Assembly: GCA_907165275.2 (NCBI GenBank)
Contig: OU015672.1
Span: 1,532,501-1,596,500 of the forward strand
Length of the DNA stretch: 64,000 bases
Origin: Zygaena filipendulae
Lineage: Eukaryota > Arthropoda > Insecta > Lepidoptera > Zygaenidae
Direction of reading: 5' to 3'
Under the pieces are notes generated by a model that worked only from the letters and a program-made list of their open reading frames with translations, was not told the origin of the DNA and searched no databases. The translations under genes and the position numbers were made by a program. Shown piece after piece: positions 54,077 through 64,000 of this stretch. Positions within the stretch are counted from its first letter, which is position 1. The number at the start of each line of letters is the position of its first letter.

Positions 54077-54239
54077 TTCCACTAAGCGACTAGTCGCGGG
54101 TGGCTAGCCGCGCGCGACTTTTATTTATTTAGACAGTTATATTAGGTATGCCAATTTCCATTAACGCGGCCGTGACTCGCAAAAAATTGGAGTCGCGCAC
54201 GGCCAGCGGCAGCCGCCCGCGACTAATCGCTTAGAGGAA
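54077..54239. mobile_element. GC-rich 163-bp foldback
   Basis: TTCCACTAAGCGACTAGTCG at the left mirrors CGACTAATCGCTTAGAGGAA at the right; arms of about 45 bp rich in CGCG flank an AT-rich centre. Non-coding MITE-like element; no clear target duplication. Confidence 0.7.
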
Positions 54240-54401
54240 ATAAGGTCTTATCACGTAGTGATTACCTTGTCTCTGTATATAGGTATAGATATTGAAAATG
54301 ATTGTTTTTATTTTGAACTAGCTAGTCCGCAAACAAAGAAATAATGATACAAAAAATCATATATCTTTTCTCTTTATTATATTTTCCCATATATGTTTAA
54401 C

Positions 54402-54600
54402 TAGCTAACCCGCGCGGTTTCACCCGCGGTAATTTCAGAGTTCCCGCGGGAATTCCTGGATAAAGTATAGTTATAAACCTTCCTCATGAATCACTCTATC
54501 TATTGGTGAAAACCGCATCAAAATTCGTTGCGTATTTTTAAAGATTTAAGCATACATAGGGATATAGGGACAGAGAAAGCGACTTTATTTTATACCATGT
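54402..54600 (+). repeat. CGH, body e
   Basis: CCGCGCGGTTTCACCCGCGG head; CCTTCCTCATGAATCACTCT and GGTGAAAACCGCATCAAAAT body. Confidence 0.75.
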
Positions 54601-54689
54601 AAGTAATACTTTAAAGATTGAGAATAAAACGTCATTAATTTCTGGACCCTGAATAATTTGCGTATTAAATCCATTACTTGCACAACTTT

Positions 54690-54800
54690 TTTTTTATTCA
54701 AATTCAAATTTATTTATTCATTAAGTGAAATCTTACGCACGTAATTATGCCATCTTTTCCTCCTTTTTTGCGCGGGCAACACAACACCCAAGAGGCTTGA
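54690..54800 (-). repeat. Possible LINE 3' end, reverse orientation
   Basis: On the minus strand CTTAATGAATAAATAAATTT then TTTGAATTTGAATAAA, signal plus simple tail. Confidence 0.4.
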
Positions 54801-55527
54801 GACATTCCATTTGATACCTCATTAATCAAGCATGGCTACGTTTTTTATAAGTCACCCTAGGTTACGCCTTTTTAAGCCCTCTTGGATATTTGAAGAATAC
54901 GGAAGTAGCTTTAAGTGTTATAAAACGGAGTTATATGTTTTTATAATATTTGTGAAAAGATCTTTTAATTATTTTTCGTTTTAGAATTTGAATAGGTAAG
55001 TTGACTTATTTTAAATTATTTTTTCACTACAGCCAAAATAAAAATAAAAAATATTGAATTCTTAAAGCCAAATTTTCTTTTTAATGACACTCCACACTAT
55101 GAAGGATAGGGTAGGGTAGCAACCTCAGCAACCCTTCAGACTATGTCGTGTTAGTTTGAACATTTTGAATAAATTGTGGTTCCAAATAGCTTTTGGTATT
55201 CTGAAAGAATGGTTCGAACCAAATATAAATATTTTCACTATTCTGTTCCCTTTACTCTTATTCGTAATGATATGTACTATACCTGCCTACGTCTCCCCAC
55301 TCGAAATATTAGCAGTTATGCTTCTGTATTTGCTTTCATTAATTAGAATAAGCAAACAGAATGAAGTTTGTATAACGATAACAATGTTTCGGAAAGTTGT
55401 TATATGTTAATCATTAGGTATACAGTAGTTACGAATGCTTATGTAGAACTAGACGTATGCAATTAATTTTGTTAATTGTAATGGTGATTATCATACACCA
55501 ACCCACATAGTTTTATATACATACTAG
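54801..55527. other. Unassigned; hydrophobic ORF noted
   Basis: 55156-55410 is open for 84 codons from a TTG, not an ATG, with two hydrophobic stretches (ILFPLLLFVMI, ILAVMLLYLLSLI). No membrane-receptor family can be assigned, and splice sites are not clear. Confidence 0.3.
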
Positions 55528-55975
55528 GTTTTTTGCCACGGTTTTACCCTCGTAAATTTCGGTTTTCCAGTGCGAATTCCGGCATAAAAAGTAGGTAAGA
55601 AAGAAAGAAAGAAGAAAGAAAATACATTTATTTCAGCACAACACACAAGAAAAAGAAATAAACATCAACAGTGCCTAGTCTAAAGAAACATAGATAATAT
55701 CTCTTGCATGCTCTGCCGAAAGGGTCACCAACTCAGCATTAGCTAGGTGCGGGAACACCTAGCGCTGGTTTTCAGTTGGCAGCCCGCTGTCGCGCACGGA
55801 CGGGGGTAACAAAAGACGAGGTATAGAGAAAAAAAAACCTTATGTCCTTCTACCCCTGACAACCTCTATGCAAAATTTCATGATGTTCGGTTAAATAATT
55901 AAGGCGTGCAGCGTAACAAACAAACAAACAAAATATAAATAAACTCACGTACGCATTTATAATAGTAAGGATACA
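55528..55975 (+). mobile_element. CGH body c split by a retroposon
   Basis: The head and AATTCCGGCATAAAAAGTAG (55528-55594) resume at 55835 with CCTTATGTCCTTCTACCCCT and a normal tail. Between lies the TTC-tailed retroposon in reverse orientation. Confidence 0.7.
55597..55830 (-). mobile_element. TTC-tailed retroposon, longest copy
   Basis: On the minus strand: a GCTAGGTG/CACCTAGC hairpin region, TTTCGGCAGAGCATGCAAGA, GCACTGTTGATGTTTATTTC, AATAAA and (TTTC)n. About 100 bp more 5' sequence than the other copies, still 5' truncated. Confidence 0.65.
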
Positions 55976-56364
55976 GGATGTAAGGTGGGACTTATTGAAG
56001 AACAGTGTTCAGTATCCGATTGTCCTCTCAAATATCTAAAAAAATAATTATTAATATATCTACATATTGAGATAAAATTATTCACCATAATTGAGTGCGC
56101 AAAATGCTGACAACCTTGCATCATAACTTAGAAGTCATATTTCTTCTGTACTATTTTCACTGGCGTACCGAATAATCGAATATTAAAGTCTAAAGTCTGT
56201 TATTTACGCATTTTTTTGTGATTTTTTTTTTTGCTATATCTTAGCACGAGCTATCGAGGGTCTGAATAAGTCCCTCATTCAAGTAAAAGTACAATATTAA
56301 GACCCGAGGTACTTGCGTACAAGAAATGGAAAGTTACGGGGAAATAATTAGTCTATATACTAAT

Positions 56365-56699
56365 ATTATAGAGAGCAAATGTTTGTGAGTTTCTAAGTTT
56401 GTGACGTTGTTGGGGGTAATCTCTGGATCTACTGAACCGATTTTGAAAATTATTTCACTTATAGGAAGCGAAAGTGATCCTGGGTGTCATAGGGTACTTT
56501 TTATTCAGGAATTCCCGCGGGAACTCCGAATTTCCCTCGGAAAAAACCACGGGAGAACAGTTATCTCTGGACCTACTGAACTGATTTTGAAAATTCTTTC
56601 ACTTATAATAAGGTGACGTGACATAAGGTACTTTTTATCCCAGAATTCCCGCGGGAACTCCGAAATTACCGCGGGTGAAACCGCGGGGGTCAGCTAGTT
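56365..56699 (-). mobile_element. CGH body-b dimer
   Basis: Two modules with CCGATTTTGAAAATTATTTC and CTGATTTTGAAAATTCTTTC, joined by GGGAGAACAGTTATCTCTGG; outer head GGTGAAACCGCGGGGGTCAG. Confidence 0.8.
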
Positions 56700-57804
56700 T
56701 CAAATAAGATGAAACTTTCTATAAGCAAGTGACGCTACCTAGTGGGACGTTCTATACATAGAGGCCCTTAAGAGAACTCATTAAAAATTTCCAAGTTTAA
56801 AGTTTCGATATTTAATCAAAATTAAGTGTTTTAAACAGTTTTTTTTAAAGTAATTGTCACCCGCCGTCGACTTTAAAATTCCGTCGGGCGGGACCCCATT
56901 TCGTATTACACTCGAGGCCAATGCAAACGGCCATCCCACTGGTTAATGTGAGAAGTTTCCGCAAATTGAGTCATCGCCAGCTTATTTCGCAGGCGTGAGA
57001 GAGGTGGCTATGAAAAGTTTTTTAATACTTACAATTTTATTGCGGCTAATAATATTATGGTAAATTACTTTGTAACATATTCTTACAGGAAGTCAATTTG
57101 ACTTGGAGATTCCGGCGTGGGGGTAAGATTTAAAATCTTTTCTCACAAGTCCATGTTACTGCATCCATACGGCTTTGCAATGCTGTTGTTGGAATTCCGT
57201 GAGGAATGACAGCAGAAGTTAGTATTCTTCTTCTTCTTCTTTCTTAATGTGACAACAGGCGCCTTGGCTAAGTAGGTGTACTTAGGCAAAACAATGTCAG
57301 TGATAGTTAAAACGTAGTGATTACCTTCTCTCTGGTGACAGTTAGTCAGAGATAACAGTGGATAGTTACAAAGTATATGATTCTCAAATTCGAATCTCAA
57401 AGAATCGAATCTCAAATTGGAGTCCCAAGATAATGCGTAATAAAATATAACGTCAGAATATAAAATTTATTTGAAATTTATAAAAAGAATATCAATAGAA
57501 TATAAAAAGGAAATTATCTTAAAAATAAAAAGTAAAACAAATGAGGCAGGATATCGTAACGAGTGGCATATGGCCGCCTCGTTACACACTCTGCCTTGCG
57601 TCACCTTGGGGAAAACGCCTTTTTTATAACGCAGGATCACATTTTGTGGGATAGGTGATTATATCCACTGAAATGTCTACTTTACACGCTAAGAGATAGT
57701 GACTTATTAGTACCTAAAGGTTACTGTAATACTATGTGAGTGACTGTGTTCGCCGATTTTAATATGCGAAAACCGACTGAAATCTGTAGAAATTGAAAAA
57801 AAAA
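56700..57804. other. Unassigned
   Basis: A CTT microsatellite at about 57225-57242. 56865-57000 is somewhat GC-richer (CGTCGGGCGGGACCCC). No gene supported. Confidence 0.4.
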
Positions 57805-57805
57805 A

Positions 57806-58000
57806 GCATGAGTATCGTGAAACACTCTGTTAGAACGAAGTTTTTGTGTTAGTAGTTTCCGGGATATAAGGTAATCGTTTCAAAAACAATCAACCAATAT
57901 GCGCGCACCTACGAGTATTATACGCCGTGACCGAAATTTTTTTTCGCGCTAGAAATCATAGCCCCCATCCGTACCGTGCGATAAAGAACTTCGTTCTAAA
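57806..58000. mobile_element. GAACGAAGTT MITE-like element, copy 2
   Basis: TTAGAACGAAGTTTTTG and GATAAAGAACTTCGTTCTAA inverted ends; ACCAATATGCGCGCACCTAC middle. Confidence 0.7.
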
Positions 58001-58490
58001 AAACCTAGAGCACATCACTGAAAACGTATAACCTATTTTGGATAGAAATGAAGATGATATTGAATCGTTATTAAATGAAAGATGAACTACGATACCTATG
58101 CAATATGCATAGAAGTGACGTAAAAGTCCCGAATGATCCCCGTGTTCCTCGAGTAACTCAATGATGGAGGGTAACCTCATGTCCGCCAGTGTACAAGGTG
58201 ACAAGCGAAACACCCGAAGCGCAGGTGAGGCAGCCGGCAACGGCACTCGGTTACCCCGGGATGAAACACTTAAAAACTTCCCCGGGTACAGTCGCTGACA
58301 TAATATTGTGTTGAGAATCCAACGGACTTTATAATATTTTATACGTATTTTAAAATATCAGTGCCCTGCGATTTTACCCAGTTTAATTTACGAATAGCCG
58401 CGAGAAATCCATGAAATCCGTTCATAGCTGACGTCCCCTACCTTTTAACTACACGTATCCTGCCTTTCAGCTTAATTATCTGAAGTTATA
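58001..58490. other. Unassigned
   Basis: A 96-codon minus-strand frame (58246-57956) runs into the element above and has no recognisable domain. Confidence 0.4.
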
Positions 58491-58491
58491 A

Positions 58492-58769
58492 AAATAATAA
58501 TCCACTTCACAACACACAGATCTACTTGATCCCACACTAAGCTATAAGCTTGTGTCGTGGAAACCAAGCAAATGTACTATAAATGTACTATACTACATAT
58601 TATTAAATATATATTATACTTTAGATACATATATATAGACGCCAAGACTGGAAAATGGAACCCTATGTTCATCACACAGAGTCCACCCCCACTGGGAATC
58701 GAACCCGAAACCCCTTGATCAGCGGGTAGACATGGTGATTGATGACCTACTGCGCCAACCGGGTCGTCG
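58492..58769 (-). mobile_element. Metulj-like tRNA-derived SINE
   Basis: On the minus strand: GACGACCCGGTTGGCGCAGT (box A region), GGGTTCGATTCCCAGTGG (box B), TGATGAACATAGGGTTCC and a (TTA)n tail. It carries extra bases, ATCAATC, between the boxes compared with the other copies. Confidence 0.85.
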
Positions 58770-58796
58770 TAGGTAAGTACCTACCTATCTATACTC

Positions 58797-59113
58797 TATG
58801 CTAATATTATAAAGAGCAAAAGTTTGTGAGTTTGTGAGTTTGTGACGCTGTAGGGGGTAATCTCTGGATCTACTGAACCGATTTTGAAAATTCTTTCAAT
58901 TATGGGAAGCTACAGTAATCCTGAGTGTCATAAGGTACTTCGTATTTCGGAACTCCCGCGGGAACTCCGAATTTCCTGCGGGTAAAACTACGGGGGAACA
59001 GCGATCTCTGGATCTATTTTGAAAATTCTTTCACTCATAGGAAGCTACAGTAATTCCGATTAATTCGGAACTCCGAAATTACCGCGGGTGAAACCGCGGG
59101 GGTCAGATAGTAC
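58797..59113 (-). mobile_element. CGH body-b dimer
   Basis: Junction GGGGGAACAGCGATCTCTGG; outer head GGTGAAACCGCGGGGGTCAG; the second module is shortened. Confidence 0.78.
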
Positions 59114-59616
59114 GCAATAAAACGAAAGTTATACATGAGAGTTTCATTACTATTTCAATTTATTTTTAAATATAATATGTTTGTGTATTATTTATTAGGT
59201 GTAGCAACCGCCTGTACCTCGCACGAAGTTTGTTACATGAAAAATAACCGGTCCAAAGTCTCGCCGGAAAAGGGTTGAGGACGCATTTGGAGCAACTTAC
59301 GTCATCAGTATCGAATAACCCGTTAAGGATGCCTTCGTAAAGTTTTCACCTTCAAAGCGCAAAATATACTTAGTGTTGGCTTAGTATAGTTCCGGCATTG
59401 AAAATTAGCTTTTAAACGAAATGCGGGCTACGTTTATTTCAAACAAAATAATAGAATACAAAACGTATTCTTCTGTCATCATGAGCGTATAGAAATATTT
59501 TTAATCAAAAAAGAAATCGCTTGATTATTTTGCAGTACTGTATTTTATCGCAGAACGCTTGTCACTTACAAACATTTAAAAAAATTGAGATTTGATAAAA
59601 AGGGATTGCTATATAT
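59114..59616. other. Unassigned
   Basis: No gene or recognised repeat. Confidence 0.5.
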
Positions 59617-59617
59617 A

Positions 59618-59964
59618 TTGCTGTTCCCTTGCAGTTTCAGCCACGTTAATTTCGGAGTTGCCACGGGAATTCCGGGATAAAAAGCACCCTGCGTCTTTTT
59701 CTGTAACGCAAGTAGTTAAATCATGAAAAGGTTAACAAGCTTACAGATAAAGTAATTTCGTTCGCTTTTATAGATAATAATATGCTGTTGCCCGCGGTTC
59801 CGATCGCGTTAATTTCGGAGTTTCCATGGGAATTCTGGGATTAAAATTACCTAAAATCTGTAACGCTGACGGCGTGCATGCAAAATTTCATGATGATCGG
59901 TTTATTAGTTAAGGGGTGAAAAGGTAAAAGACAAAATTACATTCGCATTTATAATGTCAAGATT
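59618..59964 (+). repeat. Two CGH body-c copies in tandem
   Basis: 59618-59781 (GCTGTTCCCTTGCAGTTTCA) and 59783-59964 (GCTGTTGCCCGCGGTTCCGA; TTTCATGATGATCGGTTTAT). Both are diverged. Confidence 0.7.
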
Positions 59965-60194
59965 GTTTCTTTCGTTACAGAGTCATGGGTCCTATGTAGG
60001 TACCTAAATAAAATAAATCAAATTTGCCAAAAGCACAAATTACTATAAGTAAATTATAATTCAATTAAGCGATGAAAATTTCCATCGTTCGTATTAATTA
60101 ACGGCCCGGATGTTGGTAATCGACACGTCTCGATGTTGCCAGCGGGAGACGCCCGGGAGCGTTCCCGTCAAAGTATTATGGTTTCCGTCATGGA

Positions 60195-60238
60195 CAAGAG
60201 AGTAATAATAATGCCTGGATATTATCATTACTCTCTTG
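60195..60238. repeat. Hairpin, about 20-bp arms
   Basis: CAAGAGAGTAATAATAAT is mirrored by ATTATCATTACTCTCTTG with one mismatch class. Confidence 0.75.
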
Positions 60239-60249
60239 CCCAGAGATCT

Positions 60250-60516
60250 ACCTACTATCTTTAAACGAACAATTCTTGTATATATGTATCTGAGTATAGG
60301 TATATATATAATCTGAATCTCGGAAACGGTTCACACGATTTTCATTAAATTTAATATGCAGGGGGTTTCGGGGGCGATTAATCGATCTAGCTAGGTTTCA
60401 TTTTTAGAAAACGTCGTTTTATCCGTGTTTTCAGGTAATGAAAAATGAGTATTTGTTATTCTACGTAAGAACAGATGGCGCTATACACAACGAGCGAAGC
60501 TCGGTGACCCAGATAT
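60250..60516 (+). repeat. 'Host repeat', uninterrupted copy
   Basis: CTACTATCTTTAAACGAACA, a TATATATA stretch, TAATCTGAATCTCGGAAACG, GTAAGAACAGATGGCGCTAT and AACGAGCGAAGCTCGGTGAC in one piece. It shows what the 10.1-kb and 13.8-kb copies looked like before the MITE insertions. Confidence 0.75.
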
Positions 60517-60558
60517 TTATCATTATTATGACAAGCTAAAATTTGTAGATCATTTTAA

Positions 60559-60807
60559 GTCTAACCGCCGCACTCAGAGTCGACTTTAATGATTACTTAG
60601 TTAAGTATAGATTTTTAAAACAAAACTGCCGCAATCAGACAAGTTTAATAAATTAATGTTAATTGGCATTTAACTAATTAAGTTACATCTCATTAAATGC
60701 CAATTAACATTAATTTACTGAACGTCTCTAATTGCGGCAGTTTTGTTTTAAAAATCTATACTTAACTAAATAATTATTAAAGTCGACTCTGAGTGCGGCG
60801 GTAAGAC
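60559..60807. mobile_element. Foldback MITE, AGTGCGGC-ended, second copy
   Basis: GTCTAACCGCCGCACTCAG and CTGAGTGCGGCGGTAAGAC ends; about 249 bp, arms over 100 bp. Near identical to 10942-11194. Confidence 0.85.
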
Positions 60808-61100
60808 AGGTAAATGCTACGCGGTACTCAAATGTACGAAATCTATACCTATGTGTAAAAATGAATACATATTTTCCTTGGTCACGGCATCACGTGTGAA
60901 CGGCTGGAAAAATTAACGCAGGTGTAAAAACCGCGGGCAACAACCAGTTATATTATTTATTGGTAGATATTGAACGAGTATCCTAAGTCAGGTTCTATTG
61001 GACCGTTTAATGACCAGTGCTCACGCGCTGCGTTCGACGTTATTTCAACACATTTACGAGGGGAAAAACAAACTTAAACATAATATTATAATAATGGATG
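60808..61100. other. Unassigned with CGH remnant
   Basis: 60890-60950 (GTGTAAAAACCGCGGGCAAC) is a minus-strand CGH end; otherwise nothing. Confidence 0.45.
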
Positions 61101-61102
61101 GG

Positions 61103-61711
61103 GATGTGGACTACTTTTGAAAATAAAAATTCTAATTAGTCCGTCAGTTACGATTGACGACCCGATTGGCGCAATGGTCACCATGCTTGCCCGCTAATCA
61201 AGGGGTTCCGGGTTCGATTCCCGGTGGGGGTGGACTTTGTGTGATGAACACAGGGTTCCATTTTCCAGTCTGGGTGTGTTTATATATCTATAGTATAATA
61301 TATAAGTAATTCTATGTAGTATATACCACGTTTGCTTGGTTTCCACGACACAAGCTAATAATAGCTTACTGTGGGATCAAGCAGATCTGTGTGTTGTGAT
61401 GTGGATTATTATTATTATTATTATTAGTTAGAAAATAAAAAAACAATAGACACGTATTTTTTGCTTTTATAAATAAATTAAAATAAACAGAGATAAAGCG
61501 CATTAAAGTTTAGGATAAGGGGGGCGTGACGTCACTACTCACTAACCGCTAAAACCGCCATACAAACTGTCAGAATAGTGACGTCACGCGAAATTTCAAC
61601 TCAATATATCGCCGTTATTTTTTGATTACGTAAAAAAAGAAAAAATACGTGTCCAATATTTTTTAATAATCTACAAGACGGACTAAAAAATAAAAATTAA
61701 TCAACATGCCT
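61103..61711. mobile_element. CRE-MITE interrupted by a SINE
   Basis: MITE pieces 61103-61150 and 61426-61711 join to a normal copy when the SINE is removed. TGACGTCA at 61527-61534 and 61579-61586. Confidence 0.88.
61151..61425 (+). mobile_element. Metulj-like tRNA-derived SINE, intact
   Basis: Canonical boxes: ATTGGCGCAATGGTCACC and GGGTTCGATTCCCGGTGG; tail GTTGTGATGTGGATTATT and (ATT)n. AGTTA at 61146-61150 and 61426-61430 flanks it and is single in empty MITE copies, so it is the target duplication. Confidence 0.9.
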
Positions 61712-61712
61712 A

Positions 61713-62925
61713 TTCTGTACTGACTAAACATTTTTTTAAATTAATAAAAATAAAAACCACCGTTTTTAAATAACGAACGGAGATACCAAATTTCAAGAAC
61801 ACAATAATTATTTCAACTTTTATACGTTGCCTCATTATTTTTGGCCATTATCAAAATTACTTCTGATGAACTTTTGACATGCAAACATCACAGCTACACA
61901 AAAGAGTTAAGGTTGAAAATCGCTCGTGAGTTTTGCATTGTTTACTATGCTCAATTTGGTGGTTTAATAACGGCAGTTACCTATCTACCTACTAACCACG
62001 TCAAGATGGCCAAAGTTTGGAGAAGTTTTGGAATATGCATTATAGGAGTTACTCGCGCATAAATTATTTATTACAGGTGTACAGACTAGTAAACACAGGT
62101 TACTAAAGTCTACAGGAAAATGGAGAATTGAGCTTTCCCGCCCGCGAACGTCGTATCGTCGCGTTCGCTGTAAGTAGGTACTTGCAAATGATTTACTGCT
62201 CAGTTTCTTTACAAGCACCTGAGGAGTCAGCGTTCGCGTTGCTACCGGATGTTATTTCTTTCTTCTTTTTTATGGACTTTCGCATATAATGCATTTAGCC
62301 AATTTCAAGTAAAATTCTATTCTATTCTAATTAAGTAGATCAATGTATTTTCTATTAAAATGCTTCGTTGTACGGCTTGAAATTGCAAGCCACACGGTAC
62401 TATAGCTTGCGAGAACTTTCTCGGAGCTCTTGGAGGAAACCGAAGAAATCAGCTCGAAATTTCAATATCTTCTTGAGCACATAAAAAACCGCCACTGCAA
62501 AAATTATTGTCCAATACAGCACCTTATAATACAAAATTATTTCGAATTTGCTATGAAGAGCGATTGACCTATAAAATTACCACCATTTATTTAATTTAAG
62601 CTACATCTAAGCGTTTCTTGCGCGCAAAATGGATTAGGTACTTTGTTATATTAAGTTTCAGAACTCTTTTAATTACTACTTTGTAATGAGCTTGCGAAGT
62701 CGCGACATCGAAACTTTCCATTTCGCTTGCTTCCAAAATTCTGCCATCAATTTGGTTTTGGTGTTACGGTTTGGACGTTTGACCAGAAGTCAGGAAAGTG
62801 GCGATTTCGGATGTGGTAACATATTTTTATATTTTTTTTTTATAATTAGTTTAAAAATAATAAAAAGAAATATGATCTTGACCTGTTCGATTTTTTTAAG
62901 TAATACTTATCTAGATAAATATAAA
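61713..62925. other. Unassigned
   Basis: Short ORFs on both strands (for example 61841-62062) without recognisable features. Confidence 0.4.
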
Positions 62926-62926
62926 G

Positions 62927-62968
62927 GTTTTTTTTTTATGTCATAGGGGGCAAACGGGCAAGTGGTAA
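62927..62968 (-). repeat. tRNA-derived SINE, 3' tail fragment
   Basis: Minus strand CACTTGCCCGTTTGCCCCCT then a poly(A)-like run; same tail as 30665. Confidence 0.6.
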
Positions 62969-64000
62969 CGGGTAACAAAATCCTTTTAATTATCTTAAAA
63001 CTCTAAGTCAATATGCTTGCTATTCAGCAAGCCGCCAATTCTGTAGTTAAACTCTTCTAAAGAAAACTACTTACAAGTTGAGATGTGTACCTGAAAAAGA
63101 AATTTAAAAGTTATTGAAATAATGTATTTAGAACACGAGATTTTATTGATAAAAAAAAATATTTCATGAGGTTTTGTTACTGGTAAAATTAGATTAAGAT
63201 TTTCATAATGATAATATAATAGAACCAAGAGCCGAGCCGAATCAAGAGACGATGTTTTTAGAAACTTGTTTTTTTTTTTATAAATTGTCCTTTTTGCTCA
63301 TTTACATAGATTAATAAACGAACCCGTGGCTGATGAAAGACTTTCGCATTCAACATTGATAACATCAATGAATTGATACAAGGTAGTTAAAAATAACACA
63401 TCCGTATTATTTTTAAACCATTCGTTGCTTGTCGCAAATAGGTAATTAAATATCAACAATTTTCTTAAAGGAAATTTCTTGGCATAACTTCTAAAACATT
63501 TCCGGTGCTGTTATAGGATATTGCGCTAGTAAAAATATTTATTAATTTAAATTAATCTCAAATACTACAGCACCATTATTTTTTGTATGAGACACAAACT
63601 TTATCACAAATCACAATACAAATTTCGAATTTTGTAGAAGAGACAGGAGTTAAAGTGATTAATATATTTTACTAGTTGTTGCTTACGGTTTTACTGGCGC
63701 GGATTTCAGATTTATGGAAAAGCTACATCATTTACCGGGATAAAAAAAAATCTGCACTTTTCAGCTTTACAAATATATTATCTTTAAGAAAATGTAGATT
63801 TGTTCAATGTAAAAGCTGAGCAAAGCTTTCGTTAACCTATTTACCTAAGTGATTACAGTAGCTCATCTTTGCGCAAACGGGATTACTTAAGAAACTCTTT
63901 GTCCTGGAATAAAAATTACCCTACGTCCGAACTAATATAAAAGGGAAAGTATTTTTTTGTTTGTTTGTTACGATTTAAATTAAACTACTTGACAACTGGA
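62969..64000. other. Unassigned with degenerate CGH pieces
   Basis: 63662-63760 (TAGTTGTTGCTTACGGTTTT) and 63900-64000 (TTTGTTTGTTACGATTTAAA) are weak CGH remnants; the second runs off the window end. No gene. Confidence 0.45.

Noticed and set aside
55156..55410. Chemosensory-receptor-like membrane exon
   Set aside because: Hydrophobic residues are expected from AT-rich DNA, there is no ATG, and no conserved receptor motif or clean splice site was found.
1..64000. CRISPR arrays, prokaryotic operons, rRNA genes
   Set aside because: No regularly spaced short direct repeats with unique spacers, no ribosome-binding-site-led gene clusters and no rRNA-like stretches were seen; the dispersed repeats are transposons.

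Overview
The window looks like lepidopteran (moth or butterfly) genomic DNA. It is AT-rich with long non-coding stretches. It holds an insect-type BEL/Pao LTR retrotransposon, several copies of a tRNA-derived SINE that I recognise by architecture as Metulj-like (a butterfly and moth family), and dozens of short retroposons that begin with the head 'CTAGCTGTGCCCCGCGGTTT', a pattern very common in Lepidoptera. Species cannot be told from the sequence. There are no bacterial-type genes, rRNA genes, CRISPR arrays or operons.

Layout. 0.2-0.6 kb: a GAA-tailed SINE with target-site duplications (TSDs). 0.65-7.2 kb: a complete, apparently intact BEL/Pao element on the minus strand with two identical 278-bp LTRs and an ATTGT target duplication. 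8-20 kb: dense small elements, namely two more GAA-tailed SINEs, foldback and TIR elements at 10.1, 10.9, 11.4, 13.8 and 18.0 kb, and many CGCGG-head retroposons. 20.6-20.9 kb: the only convincing piece of a host gene, a first coding exon on the minus strand with a strong GTAAGT donor. Its remaining exons were not found, so the sequence to its left, BEL element included, is probably first intron. 21-36 kb: CGCGG-head retroposons, a CRE-bearing MITE, tRNA-derived SINEs and two GC-richer unique segments. 36-43 kb: inverted copies of a roughly 1.25-kb repeat bounded by AACCGACTTCC, and a hAT MITE holding nested insertions. 43-64 kb: more MITEs, SINEs, a LINE ORF2 C-terminal remnant at 50.0-50.3 kb, and a SINE-in-MITE nest at 61.1-61.7 kb.

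Family names used below. CGH = CGCGG-head retroposon: a head of about 55 bp (CCGCGGTTTCACCCGCGG... then CCCGCGGGAATTCCGGGAT) joined to one of several bodies, called a to j here, usually ending near TATAATATTAGTA. '+' means head first on the given strand. Body a: 'ATCCAAATCCGTTCAGCCG'; b: 'GTAGCTTCCTATAAGTGAAA'; c: 'ATGATGATCGGT' or 'TCAGGGGTACAGA'; d: 'TTTTAAGTTGGACCATA'; e: 'CCTTCCTCATGAAT'; f: 'CTCCAAGTTTCAGGTCTCTA'; g: 'AATGTAGCATTCTAATGGTG'. The rest are rarer.

The genes do not form a pathway. The window is essentially one host exon in a heavily transposon-colonised region. Its main value is the record of nested and recent insertions, a SINE-like family that lacks a tRNA head, and composite retroposons that recur at several loci.
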